A stretch of 11,558 bases of DNA from an uncultured Mycoplasmatota bacterium (GCA_900546245.1 URBY01000035.1:1-11558); one strand, 5' to 3'. Counted from the stretch's first letter, positions 1 to 7,764 are shown. The notes: generated by a model from the sequence alone, not told the origin. Numbers and translations are program-made.

Positions 1-45
1 GACTAGCCTTATTCTGACTAGCCTTATTCTGACTAGCCTTATTCT
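1..45. repeat. Three perfect tandem copies of a 15-bp unit
   Basis: The unit GACTAGCCTTATTCT occurs three times head to tail with no mismatch and no spacer, starting at base 1. The array is therefore probably cut by the window edge and longer than seen. The unit length is a multiple of three, so frames without stops give pentapeptide repeats. On the minus strand these would be RIRLV or NKASQ, and on the plus strand TSLIL. No convincing start codon with a ribosome-binding site precedes it here, so a non-coding minisatellite downstream of ligA is the simplest reading. It is not a CRISPR array, because the copies are short and contiguous. Confidence 0.9.
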
Positions 46-112
46 ATATTTAAGTTTATCACCTTCTATTTTTTCTTGCAAGTGCTTTTCTTAAATTTAT
101 TACTTACTTTAC

Positions 113-158
113 AAAAAAACTGAAGATTTATAACATATTATTATATTCTTCTTCAGTT
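113..158 (-). terminator. Intrinsic terminator of the pcrA-ligA unit, overlapping the ligA stop
   Basis: On the minus strand the arms AACTGAAGA (150-158) and TCTTCAGTT (118-126) are perfectly complementary over 9 bp. The 23-nt loop contains a further possible TATAA/TTATA pairing. The 3' arm runs into seven U residues (113-119). The 5' arm lies inside the last ligA codons and the stop codon sits in the loop. The stem has few GC pairs, so its strength is uncertain, but the position at the end of the last gene and the U-tract fit termination. Confidence 0.6.
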
Positions 159-2101
159 AATACTTTTATTCCAAGTTCATTTGCTTTAGTTAGTTTACTA
201 CCTGCTTTTTCTCCAGCAATAACATAATCTGTTTTTTTAGTAACAGAACCTGTAACATTACCTCCAAGGCCTTCAATTTCTTCTTTTATTTCATCTCTTG
301 GTCTTGATAATGTACCTGTTATTACAAATGTTTTACCATTTATATTTTCATTACTTGTATTCACTTCTTCACCTAAATATCTCATATTTAGATTTAAATC
401 TTTTAATCTATTTATTAGATTTATATTCTTTTCATCACTAAAATAATCTACTATAGATTTAGCAATAACATCACCGATATCATTAATTGATTTTAATTCA
501 TCAAAATCTGCTTTTATTAAATTATCTATAGTTTTATAATATTTTGATAATATTTTTGCAGTCTTTTTTCCTACATATCTAATTCCTAAACCAAATAATA
601 ATCTTTCTAAAGAATTCTTCTTACTATTACTAGCAGATTCTAATAACTTTGATATACTTTTTTCTCCAAATCCTTCAAGTAACATAAGTTCATCTTTATA
701 TTTATCAAGAGTATAAAAATCATCTATATTTTTTAAATAACCTAAATTATAAAAATCTTCTACAATACTTTCTCCAAAACCTTCAATATACATTGCATCT
801 CTTGATGAAAAATGAATTAAACTTTCTATTTTTCTAGATGGACAATGTTCATTTTTACAATAGTGATTAGCATCTTTTCTAACTAATACAGAATTACACA
901 TTGGACAATTTTCAATCATTTTAAATGGAACACTATCTTCTTTTCTTCTATCTAATTTTACTTCTACTACTTCAGGAATAACATCTCCTGCTTTTCTGAT
1001 AGAAATAGTATCTCCTACTCTAACATCTTTATCTATGCAGTAATCACTATTATGAAGTGTTGCTTTTGATACTAAGGAACCTGATACATGTACTGGCGAA
1101 AAAATTGCATTAGGTGTTATTTTACCTGTTCTACCTACTGTAAATTTTATTTCTTTTAAAGTTGTTAAAACTTCTTTAGCAGGAAATTTATATGCGATTC
1201 CCCATCTTGGTACTCTTGATGTAAATCCTAATCTTTTTTCATCTTCAAGATTATCAACTTTAAGTACAACACCATCTATTTCAAATGGAAGATTATCTCT
1301 TTTTTCTGATAGTGAATCAATATAATTTGTTATATCTTTAACATTTTTTGCATATCCATTTAATTTATAATTAGTTACAAATCCTAATTTTCTTAAAAAT
1401 TCTAATGATTCTTTTTGAGTCTTTATACCATAATCTTCTGGATTTGGTATAAAGTAAGCCATAAAATCTAGATTTCTTTTAGCTGCTACTTTACTATCTA
1501 ATTGTCTAATAGATCCTGCAGCTGCATTTCTTGGATTAGCAAATTCTTTTTCTCCACTTTTAATTTTTTCTCTATTTGCTTCTAAAAATGATTTCTTACT
1601 CATATAGATTTCACCACGAACTTCTATATCAATATCTTCTGTTAATCTAAGTGGTACAGATTTAATAGTTTTAATATTAGTTGTTATATCCTCACCTGTA
1701 ACTCCATCACCTCTAGTTGCACCTCTTACAAGTACCCCATTTTTATATATTAATGAACCTGATAATCCATCCATTTTAGGTTCTAATGTATAATGTGCAG
1801 TACTTACTACTTTTTTTATTCTTTCATCAAATAAAATTATTTCTTCTTCATTAAATATATCATCAAAAGAAAGCATTGGATGATCATGATTTACTTTTTC
1901 AAATTTATCTAAAACAGCTCCTCCAACTCTATTTGTTGGAGAATCTTCTCTTTTTAGTTCAGGATACTTTTCCTCTATTGATAAAAGTTCATTATAATAA
2001 TCATCATATTCTTGGTCTGTTATTGTAGGATTATCTAAAACATAATATTCATAACTAGCCTTATTTATATAATTAATTAATTCATCCATTCTTTCTTTCA
2101 T
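128..2101 (-). CDS. ligA: NAD-dependent DNA ligase LigA
   Basis: This enzyme seals nicks in duplex DNA using NAD+ and joins Okazaki fragments and repair patches in the cytoplasm. From the ATG at 2101 it has 657 residues, close to the usual 650-670. The N-terminal Ia domain contains YEYYVLDNPTITDQEYD. The adenylation motif EPKMDG puts the AMP-accepting lysine at K109, followed by RGATRGDG near 125-133. Four cysteines (C399, C402, C415, C420) form the zinc finger, helix-hairpin-helix repeats follow at about 440-560, and a BRCT domain occupies about 587-657. The frame is open 14 codons further upstream, but the ATG at 2101 is preceded by GAGGTG six bases away, and the longer start would overlap the upstream gene. 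The gene lies 13 nt after the nucleotidyltransferase gene and is the last gene of the pcrA unit. The pairing with pcrA matches Bacillus gene order. Confidence 0.97.
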   Translation of the reverse strand: MKERMDELINYINKASYEYYVLDNPTITDQEYDDYYNELLSIEEKYPELKREDSPTNRVGGAVLDKFEKVNHDHPMLSFDDIFNEEEIILFDERIKKVVSTAHYTLEPKMDGLSGSLIYKNGVLVRGATRGDGVTGEDITTNIKTIKSVPLRLTEDIDIEVRGEIYMSKKSFLEANREKIKSGEKEFANPRNAAAGSIRQLDSKVAAKRNLDFMAYFIPNPEDYGIKTQKESLEFLRKLGFVTNYKLNGYAKNVKDITNYIDSLSEKRDNLPFEIDGVVLKVDNLEDEKRLGFTSRVPRWGIAYKFPAKEVLTTLKEIKFTVGRTGKITPNAIFSPVHVSGSLVSKATLHNSDYCIDKDVRVGDTISIRKAGDVIPEVVEVKLDRRKEDSVPFKMIENCPMCNSVLVRKDANHYCKNEHCPSRKIESLIHFSSRDAMYIEGFGESIVEDFYNLGYLKNIDDFYTLDKYKDELMLLEGFGEKSISKLLESASNSKKNSLERLLFGLGIRYVGKKTAKILSKYYKTIDNLIKADFDELKSINDIGDVIAKSIVDYFSDEKNINLINRLKDLNLNMRYLGEEVNTSNENINGKTFVITGTLSRPRDEIKEEIEGLGGNVTGSVTKKTDYVIAGEKAGSKLTKANELGIKVLTEEEYNNML

Positions 2102-2107
2102 AATGGT

Positions 2108-2113
2108 CACCTC
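2108..2113 (-). promoter_or_regulatory. Shine-Dalgarno site that fixes the ligA start
   Basis: GAGGTG on the minus strand lies six bases before the ATG at 2101 and matches the 3' part of the AAGGAGGTGATC anti-SD complement. No comparable site precedes the longer in-frame start at 2143, so the shorter protein is preferred. Confidence 0.7.
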
Positions 2114-2114
2114 A

Positions 2115-3023
2115 TTATTTCCATAATTTATTTGGATATTCACCCTTTAATACTAATTTTTTTATAGATTTTACTACTTCTTCTTTATCTTCTTTATATG
2201 TTACGCCTTCCCATTTTGCATCAGTAGGTAAAACTTTTGTTTCAGTAATACCTTCTAAAGTTAATCTTTCTAAAAGATCTGGTATTAAATATTCAGCTTT
2301 TAATATATCATCTTTATGATTTTCTAAAAATTTAGGGAATCTTTCTTCAATATATTTAAATATTGATGGTGTAAAACATAACATGTTCATAGATACATAA
2401 GTATCTTCAGTAACAAAAAATGGTTCTCTTCCATCTAATGGTTTTGCAATTATTTTACCATCTATTTTTTCTACATTACTTTCTATTAATTCAGTTAAAT
2501 TGCCATTTTCTAATTTGCATATTCCTCTTTTTACTGCACCATTTTCAGTTAATGTATTAGCAACTTTATATCCAACTAAACAATAGTTATTTCCTTCTTT
2601 TACATTTTTTAAAAAGTTACTAGCTACTTTATATGCATCTTTACCATAAAAATCATCTGCATTTATAATTACGAATGGTTCATGTATATTATCTTTAGCA
2701 CATAATATAGCATGTGCAGTTCCCCAAGGTTTTACTCTTTCTTCTGGTTTAGTATAGCCTTCTGGCAAATCATTCATATCTTGAAATACATATTCTGTAT
2801 TTATTTTATCTTCTACTCTTTTACCAATTGTTTCCTTAAATATATCATAATTTTCTTCTTTTATAATAAATACAACTTTATTAAATCCTGCATTTATCGC
2901 ATCATATATAGAGTAATCTATTAAAAACTCTCCATTTGGACCCATAGGTTCTATTTGTTTTAATCCTCCAAAACGGCTACCCATACCCGCAGCCATTATT
3001 AATAGTGTTAAATCTTTATTCAT
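2115..3023 (-). CDS. Sugar-phosphate nucleotidyltransferase family protein
   Basis: The 302-residue protein has the Rossmann-like fold signature of NDP-sugar pyrophosphorylases, which couple an NTP to a sugar-1-phosphate with release of pyrophosphate. The N-terminal nucleotide-binding loop is AAGMGSRFGGLKQ (11-23). PWGTAHA (99-105) resembles the base-contacting segment. NADDFYG (121-127) carries the metal-binding aspartates, and WEGVTYKED (271-279) is a C-terminal motif. It is not a typical GalU: the loop and C-terminus differ from classical UTP-glucose-1-phosphate uridylyltransferases, so neither the sugar nor the nucleotide can be assigned. The ATG follows AAGGAG by seven bases, and that SD overlaps the pcrA stop (TAAGGAG), indicating co-transcription and possible coupling. 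Its place between pcrA and ligA has no obvious functional logic and may only reflect operon packing. Confidence 0.85.
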   Translation of the reverse strand: MNKDLTLLIMAAGMGSRFGGLKQIEPMGPNGEFLIDYSIYDAINAGFNKVVFIIKEENYDIFKETIGKRVEDKINTEYVFQDMNDLPEGYTKPEERVKPWGTAHAILCAKDNIHEPFVIINADDFYGKDAYKVASNFLKNVKEGNNYCLVGYKVANTLTENGAVKRGICKLENGNLTELIESNVEKIDGKIIAKPLDGREPFFVTEDTYVSMNMLCFTPSIFKYIEERFPKFLENHKDDILKAEYLIPDLLERLTLEGITETKVLPTDAKWEGVTYKEDKEEVVKSIKKLVLKGEYPNKLWK

Positions 3024-3034
3024 TTTGTTTCTCC

Positions 3035-5134
3035 TTACATTTTGTGTATACTTTTGTGATTTTTCATTAATTTTTTTAATCCATCTCTTTTAAATGATAT
3101 AGTTGCGATAGAACCATCTATAGTTACTACAACACCAAAACCATATTTATCATGATTAACCATATCACCAGGATGTAAATCATTATCTTCATTCATCATT
3201 TTATTTTTATCTATTTTAGGTTTAAATACATTACTATCTTCTTTTTTACCAATTGTTTCAATATATTCATCACTTATTTCATTTATAAATCTACTTGGAA
3301 CATTGCTTGAAACTTTACCATATAAAATTCTACTTCTAGCATTTATTAAATATAGTTTCTTTTTTGCTCTTGTTATTGCAACATAACAAAGTCTTCTTTC
3401 TTCTTCTAGTTCATCATTTGATTCTAGTGAATTACTATGTGGGAATAATCCTTCTTCTACTCCAACCACAAATACATAATCATATTCAAGACCTTTAACC
3501 GCATGCATTGTCATAAGTGTTACTTTATCTTCATTATCATTTTTTTGTTCACTTACGTCACTTACAAGCGCAAGTTTATCAAGTAATTCCTCTAATGATA
3601 CTATACCTTCATTTATTTCCATTGCTTTTGCGATTGACTTAAATTCTTCTAGGTTTTCAAGTCTTATATCTGCCTCTATTGATTTTTCATCTTCTAAAGA
3701 CTTTTTCATACCTGATTTATCAAGTACCATATCAATTAATTCAGTAAGAGTTAAATGACTTTCTTCTTTTTTTATTTCTTCAATCATATTTTTAAACTCT
3801 AATTCTTTTCCTGAATCTATTACTTCATATAATGATTTATCAAGTACATTTGACTTAATTGCTAAATTTTCTATTGCTTTATTTCCAATACCTCTTTTTG
3901 GATAGTTAATAACTCTTAAAAGAGATACATCATCTTTATTATTATATATTAATTTTAAATATGCGATTAAATCCTTTATTTCTTTTCTATTATAGAATGC
4001 ATAAGAACCAACTATATTATAAGAAATATTACTTGTTAAAAATGCTTCTTCTACTGTTCTTGATTGTGCATTTGCTCTATATAAAACACATATATCTTTT
4101 GGATTAACTCCTTTTTCAATTAATTTCTTTATTTCATTTACAACATAATTTGATTCATCTTTTTCATCAAATGCTTTGTAATATGTAATCTTACTTCCTT
4201 CTTCGTTTTGAGTCCATAAGTTTTTTTCTTTTCTAACTTTATTATTTTTAATGACATTATTCGCAGCATTTAATATTGTTTTTGTTGATCTATAATTTTC
4301 TTCAAGTAATACGACTTTAGCATCTTTATAATCTTTTTCAAAATTTAAAATATTTTTATAGTTTGCACCACGCCATGTAAATATTGCTTGGTCAGCATCA
4401 CCCACTACAGTAATATTTTTGTATTTTGCACTTATCATTTTTGATAGTATATATTGTGGTTCATTTGTATCCTGGTATTCATCTATAAATACATATTTAT
4501 ATTTTTCTTGATATTTTTGAAGTACACCAGGATTATTATTAAATAACTTTAATGGTAAAATTAATAAATCATCAAAATCCACTGCATTATTTATTTTTAA
4601 GCTTTTTTCATATTTTCTATATACTTCTAAAGTAATTTCATCGAAGTCTGTATTTACATATAAAGAATATTTCTCTGGATCAATTATTTCATTTTTGTTA
4701 TTTGAAATTACATTCTTTATTGCCTTTGGATTATATTTATTCGCATCAATATTTAATTCTTTCATTATCTTTTTGATTATTGATAATGAATCATCTGAAT
4801 CAAGTATTGTAAAATTCTTTTCATAACCTAATAATTCACAATTTTCTTTTAATATTTTTAAACCAAAAGAGTGAAATGTTGATATTTGGATATAAAATGC
4901 GCTATTCCCTTCCAATTTAAAAATTCTCTCTTTCATCTCTTTAGCTGCCTTATTAGTAAATGTTATAGCGAGAATATTATTTGGATCAATATTTTTTTCT
5001 TCTATTAAGTACGCTACTTTTGTTGTTAGAACCTTTGTTTTACCTGAACCTGCGCCCGCAAGTATAAGCATTGGCCCATCTGTATTTACAACGGCTTCTT
5101 TTTGCCTATCATTTAAACTGTCTATGAGGTTCAC
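3035..5134 (-). CDS. pcrA: ATP-dependent DNA helicase PcrA (UvrD/Rep family)
   Basis: This is a superfamily 1A 3'-5' helicase that unwinds DNA in repair and plasmid replication and clears recombination filaments. Its 699 residues carry all helicase motifs in order: Q motif LNDRQKEAV near the start, Walker A GAGSGKT (27-33), TFTNKAA (58-64), motif II DEYQD (218-222), motif III GDADQAIFTWRG (245-256), NYRS (280-283), motif V with MHAVKGLEYD (543-552) and motif VI with YVAITRAKK (584-592). The C-terminus (about 654-699) has a Tudor-like GDMVNHDKYGFGVV segment typical of PcrA, the RNA polymerase-interacting domain in Bacillus. The start is GTG; its SD GGAGAG lies nine bases upstream and no in-frame ATG fits better. 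It is the first gene of the unit with the nucleotidyltransferase and ligA genes. The length is slightly below the Bacillus protein. Confidence 0.96.
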   Translation of the reverse strand: MNLIDSLNDRQKEAVVNTDGPMLILAGAGSGKTKVLTTKVAYLIEEKNIDPNNILAITFTNKAAKEMKERIFKLEGNSAFYIQISTFHSFGLKILKENCELLGYEKNFTILDSDDSLSIIKKIMKELNIDANKYNPKAIKNVISNNKNEIIDPEKYSLYVNTDFDEITLEVYRKYEKSLKINNAVDFDDLLILPLKLFNNNPGVLQKYQEKYKYVFIDEYQDTNEPQYILSKMISAKYKNITVVGDADQAIFTWRGANYKNILNFEKDYKDAKVVLLEENYRSTKTILNAANNVIKNNKVRKEKNLWTQNEEGSKITYYKAFDEKDESNYVVNEIKKLIEKGVNPKDICVLYRANAQSRTVEEAFLTSNISYNIVGSYAFYNRKEIKDLIAYLKLIYNNKDDVSLLRVINYPKRGIGNKAIENLAIKSNVLDKSLYEVIDSGKELEFKNMIEEIKKEESHLTLTELIDMVLDKSGMKKSLEDEKSIEADIRLENLEEFKSIAKAMEINEGIVSLEELLDKLALVSDVSEQKNDNEDKVTLMTMHAVKGLEYDYVFVVGVEEGLFPHSNSLESNDELEEERRLCYVAITRAKKKLYLINARSRILYGKVSSNVPSRFINEISDEYIETIGKKEDSNVFKPKIDKNKMMNEDNDLHPGDMVNHDKYGFGVVVTIDGSIATISFKRDGLKKLMKNHKSIHKM

Positions 5135-5157
5135 TATTTATCACTCTCCCTATATTC

Positions 5158-5166
5158 ATTTTACCA
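5158..5166 (-). promoter_or_regulatory. Extended -10 promoter candidate for the pcrA unit
   Basis: The minus strand reads TGGTAAAAT, an extended -10 form (TGn + TAAAAT), about 23 bases before the GTG of pcrA. A start six or seven bases later leaves a very short leader that includes the SD. The hexamer 17 bases further upstream (TATAAA) is a poor -35. The element lies just beyond the terminator of the preceding transporter unit, where a promoter is expected. Confidence 0.5.
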
Positions 5167-5206
5167 TATATTTCGTTCTTTTTATACGAACATTGACAAA
5201 AAAAGC

Positions 5207-5236
5207 AAAAAAATCCCTATTTTTTAGAGATTTTTT
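5207..5236 (-). terminator. Intrinsic terminator of the ABC transporter unit, overlapping the permease stop
   Basis: On the minus strand, AAAAAATCTCTA (5225-5236) pairs with TAGGGATTTTTT (5208-5219) over 12 positions, including one G-U wobble, around a five-base A loop. The 3' arm ends in seven U residues, and a second T-run follows at 5198-5204. The permease stop TAG is the first triplet of the 3' arm. Confidence 0.75.
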
Positions 5237-6005
5237 CTATATAACTAATTATACAATAAAGCATTATAGTAAGTATTACTAAAAGTACTACACCCATTAT
5301 TACATAATTCATATTAAACACTTGAGATCCATACATTATTAAATAACCTATTCCTTCTTTTGATACTAAAAGTTCTCCCATTATTACACCTACAAAACAC
5401 ATGCTTACATTTATTTTAAATGATTCTATAATTTTTAAATAATTATCTCTTAGTACTACATAAGTAAATACTTTTAATTTATTTCCACCCATAGATTTTA
5501 TTATTTTTATTTTATTTTCATCAGTACTTTTAAATGCATTATAAATATTAATTATACTTATAATTGCGGATATTAAAAGTGACATAATTATAATTGATTT
5601 AATGTTAGCGCCTGCCCAAATTATAATAAGAGGACCAAGTGCTACTTTTGGTAAACTATTTAATATAGTTAAAAATGGTTCAAATACTCTTGCTAAAAAC
5701 TTATTAAACCAAAGTATACTTGCGACTAATAGACCAATAACATTACCAAGTATAAAACTTATAATAATTTCATATACTGTTGTAAATATATGGTTCCAAA
5801 AATTATTTGCTTTTATTAAATCTATTATAGAAGTAAATACTTTTTTTGGACTTGATACTAAAAATGTATCAACCATATTTTTATCAGCCATTATTTGCCA
5901 AAAAACAATAAATATAACAACAATTAATATTTGAGTTAAAAGAACTAGAATATTATTCCTTTTTATTCTTTTTAAATATTTTTTATATTCTTCACTTTTC
6001 ATCAT
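5217..6005 (-). CDS. ABC transporter permease, SsuC/TauC/ThiX-like
   Basis: This is the membrane subunit of a substrate-binding-protein-dependent importer. The 262 residues contain about six hydrophobic spans (near 19-39, 78-100, 121-132, 137-157, 198-213 and 234-255). A cytoplasmic EAA-like loop (about 169-190, with SMGGNKLKVF) contacts the ATPase. FEPFLTILNSLPKVALGPL (108-126) matches the family's conserved P-x-x-AL-PL pattern. The frame is open to an ATG at 6029, but the ATG at 6005 is preferred because GGGAAG lies six bases before it. It overlaps the end of the ATPase gene by 14 nt, so the two are translationally coupled. A second ATG follows immediately at 6002, so the exact start is uncertain by one codon. 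The substrate cannot be deduced from this subunit. Confidence 0.88.
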   Translation of the reverse strand: MMKSEEYKKYLKRIKRNNILVLLTQILIVVIFIVFWQIMADKNMVDTFLVSSPKKVFTSIIDLIKANNFWNHIFTTVYEIIISFILGNVIGLLVASILWFNKFLARVFEPFLTILNSLPKVALGPLIIIWAGANIKSIIIMSLLISAIISIINIYNAFKSTDENKIKIIKSMGGNKLKVFTYVVLRDNYLKIIESFKINVSMCFVGVIMGELLVSKEGIGYLIMYGSQVFNMNYVIMGVVLLVILTIMLYCIISYIEKISKK

Positions 6006-6741
6006 TAAGATCTTCCCAAATTTTTTCATAATATTCCATAAATTCTTTTGAACTTCTACTCTTTATTGGATTAGTTCTATCAAAATCATAATCAATGTTA
6101 TAAGTTTTCTTTATTGTTGATGGTCTTTTACTCATTACAATAATTTTATTACACATACTTATTGCTTCTGATATATCATGAGTAACTATAATTAATGTCT
6201 TTTTTTCATTCTTAATTATATTACAAACATCATTTGAAACTGATATTTTTGTTTGATAATCAAGTGCTGAAAATGGTTCATCTAGTAAAAGTAAATCTGG
6301 TTTTAATGCAAGAGTTCTAATAAGTGCGACTCTTTGTCTCATTCCACCTGATAAATCTTTTGGGTAATTATTTAAAAAATCTTTTAGTCCATATGTTGTA
6401 AGTAAATTCTTTACATTTTCCATATTTTCTTTTGTACATGTTTTATTTATTTTTAAACCTATTAAGCAATTTTCATATATTGTAAGCCAAGGAAATAAAC
6501 AATCATCTTGAAGCATATAACCTATTTTTAAGTTATCTTTCTTTTCAATACTTCCTTTTGTAATACTTTCAAGTCCTCCAATTATTGATAATAGTGTTGA
6601 TTTACCACATCCAGAAGGTCCTACAATACCTAGGAAATCACCTTCATTTATTTCTATATTTACATTTTTTAATGCTTCTATTTCCATCTTTTTAGTATTG
6701 TAATTTTTATATAAATTACTTATTTTTAGTATTTTACTCAT
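5992..6741 (-). CDS. ABC transporter ATP-binding protein, SsuB/TauB/ThiZ-like
   Basis: This is the cytoplasmic ATPase that powers the adjacent importer. All nucleotide-binding elements are intact in 249 residues: Walker A GPSGCGKST (41-49), Q-loop glutamine in YMLQDD (Q78), signature LSGGMRQR (130-137), Walker B LLLLDEP (150-156), D-loop SALD and switch histidine in VTHD (H188). The pattern LQDDCLFPWLT after the Q-loop is characteristic of the nitrate/sulfonate/taurine importer ATPases. The ATG lies two bases after the TAG stop of the binding-protein gene, and the 3' end overlaps the permease gene, so the three are one unit. The SD is weak (GTGAG), which fits translational coupling. It ends in TGA, one of the indicators that UGA is a stop in this organism. 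Confidence 0.93.
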   Translation of the reverse strand: MSKILKISNLYKNYNTKKMEIEALKNVNIEINEGDFLGIVGPSGCGKSTLLSIIGGLESITKGSIEKKDNLKIGYMLQDDCLFPWLTIYENCLIGLKINKTCTKENMENVKNLLTTYGLKDFLNNYPKDLSGGMRQRVALIRTLALKPDLLLLDEPFSALDYQTKISVSNDVCNIIKNEKKTLIIVTHDISEAISMCNKIIVMSKRPSTIKKTYNIDYDFDRTNPIKSRSSKEFMEYYEKIWEDLNDEK

Positions 6742-6743
6742 TT

Positions 6744-7742
6744 CTACTCACTTTTTGAAAATGAAGTATCTACTAAATCTTTATATGGAACTTTAGTTTT
6801 TAATTCTCCAGCTTCAATCATTATATCTTGTAAATGATCAAATGATTCTTCTGTAAAGTATGTATTTTTCATCCATGCATCATTATCTTTATATCTTTTT
6901 ATCATTTTAGATAATTCATTTATAGTTAAATCTGGAAACTGATTTACTATTACTTTCGCAACTGTTTCTTCATCATTATTCCATACAAAGTCAAGACCTT
7001 TATTTATTGCATTAGTAAATTTTTGAATAGTATCTTTATTTTCACTAATATAACTTTTTCTTGCATTATATGCTGTATAAGGTACTGATCCACCATATTC
7101 ACCAATGTAACCTACTACATATCCATATCCTTTTTGTTCTACTTGTGTAGCACTAGGTTCAAATAATGTTACAAAATCTCCTACTCCACTTATAAATGTT
7201 CCTGCCATAGATGCAAAATCAACACTTGTATCTATAGTTAAATCGTTTAAATCTATATTATTTTCTTTTAATGTATATTCAAATGTCATTTCAGGCATAC
7301 CGCCTTTTCTTCCACCTATTACATATTTTCCTTTTAAATCATCTAATTTAAAGTTATCTATTTTTTCTCTAGATACTAAGAATGCTCCATCTCTTTTTGT
7401 TAGCCCTGCAAAACTTACTATATAATCTTCATTGTCTGAATTATATACATATATTGATGCTTCACTACCACAAAATCCAATATCTACATCTTTTGATAAA
7501 ACTGCACTTGTTACTTTATCTGCTCCTGGTGTAAGAATAAGATCAATGTCTAACCCCTCATCTTTAAAATATCCTTTTTCTAAAGCAACATATTGTGGTG
7601 CATAAAATATAGTATGCGCTACTTCTGCAACTTTAACCTTTGTTAATTTTGATGTATTATCATTATCCTTTGTAATAAAAGCTATTACTGTACCAAGTAT
7701 AACAATTACACATGTTATTATACTTATAATTATCTTTTTCAT
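6744..7742 (-). CDS. ABC transporter substrate-binding protein, NMT1/THI5-like
   Basis: This extracytoplasmic receptor captures a small molecule and delivers it to the adjacent permease. From the ATG at 7742 it has 332 residues: an N-terminal hydrophobic stretch (about 3-23), then the family hallmark FYAPQYVALEKGYFKDEGLD (46-65), GFCGSEASIY (89-98) and GGRKGGMPE (143-151). The hydrophobic segment contains one cysteine (C11), but IITC is not a canonical lipobox, so the protein may stay anchored by an uncleaved helix; a non-standard lipoprotein is also possible. The start is chosen because AAAGGAGG lies four bases upstream, and the longer start at 7766 overlaps the promoter -10. Relatives bind pyrimidine precursors of thiamine, sulfonates, taurine or riboflavin; nothing here decides which. 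Confidence 0.9.
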   Translation of the reverse strand: MKKIIISIITCVIVILGTVIAFITKDNDNTSKLTKVKVAEVAHTIFYAPQYVALEKGYFKDEGLDIDLILTPGADKVTSAVLSKDVDIGFCGSEASIYVYNSDNEDYIVSFAGLTKRDGAFLVSREKIDNFKLDDLKGKYVIGGRKGGMPEMTFEYTLKENNIDLNDLTIDTSVDFASMAGTFISGVGDFVTLFEPSATQVEQKGYGYVVGYIGEYGGSVPYTAYNARKSYISENKDTIQKFTNAINKGLDFVWNNDEETVAKVIVNQFPDLTINELSKMIKRYKDNDAWMKNTYFTEESFDHLQDIMIEAGELKTKVPYKDLVDTSFSKSE

Positions 7743-7746
7743 ATAT

Positions 7747-7754
7747 CCTCCTTT
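7747..7754 (-). promoter_or_regulatory. Strong Shine-Dalgarno site that fixes the binding-protein start
   Basis: AAAGGAGG on the minus strand lies four bases before the ATG at 7742. It is the strongest SD in the window and lies downstream of the alternative ATG at 7766, so it can only serve the shorter form. Confidence 0.8.
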
Positions 7755-7764
7755 TCTCATAAAC

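Noticed and set aside
1..45. CRISPR array
   Set aside because: Units are only 15 bp and directly adjacent, with no spacers and no cas genes in the window.
3..94. Plus-strand coding tail (TSLIL repeats then a stop at 92-94) converging on ligA
   Set aside because: The frame is open, but it is only short repeats plus low-complexity residues, and nothing before base 1 can be seen, so it cannot be supported.
2712..2924. Plus-strand open frame of 70 codons opposite the nucleotidyltransferase gene
   Set aside because: It is antisense to a well-supported gene, its composition is Phe/Ile/Tyr-rich as expected from AT-rich antisense, and it has no recognisable motif.
5175..5200. GAAC/GTTC words upstream of pcrA as a possible LexA (SOS) box
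   Set aside because: The Bacillus-type operator needs GAAC-N4-GTTC. Here the half-sites are in the opposite order with nine bases between them, so no operator is called.
5602..5934. Plus-strand open frame of 110 codons opposite the permease gene
   Set aside because: It is antisense to the hydrophobic permease gene, has no ribosome-binding site or family motif, and is best explained as a shadow.
6006..6029. Longer permease start at 6029
   Set aside because: The upstream ATG lacks a good ribosome-binding site and would deepen the overlap with the ATPase gene; the ATG at 6005 has GGGAAG six bases before it.
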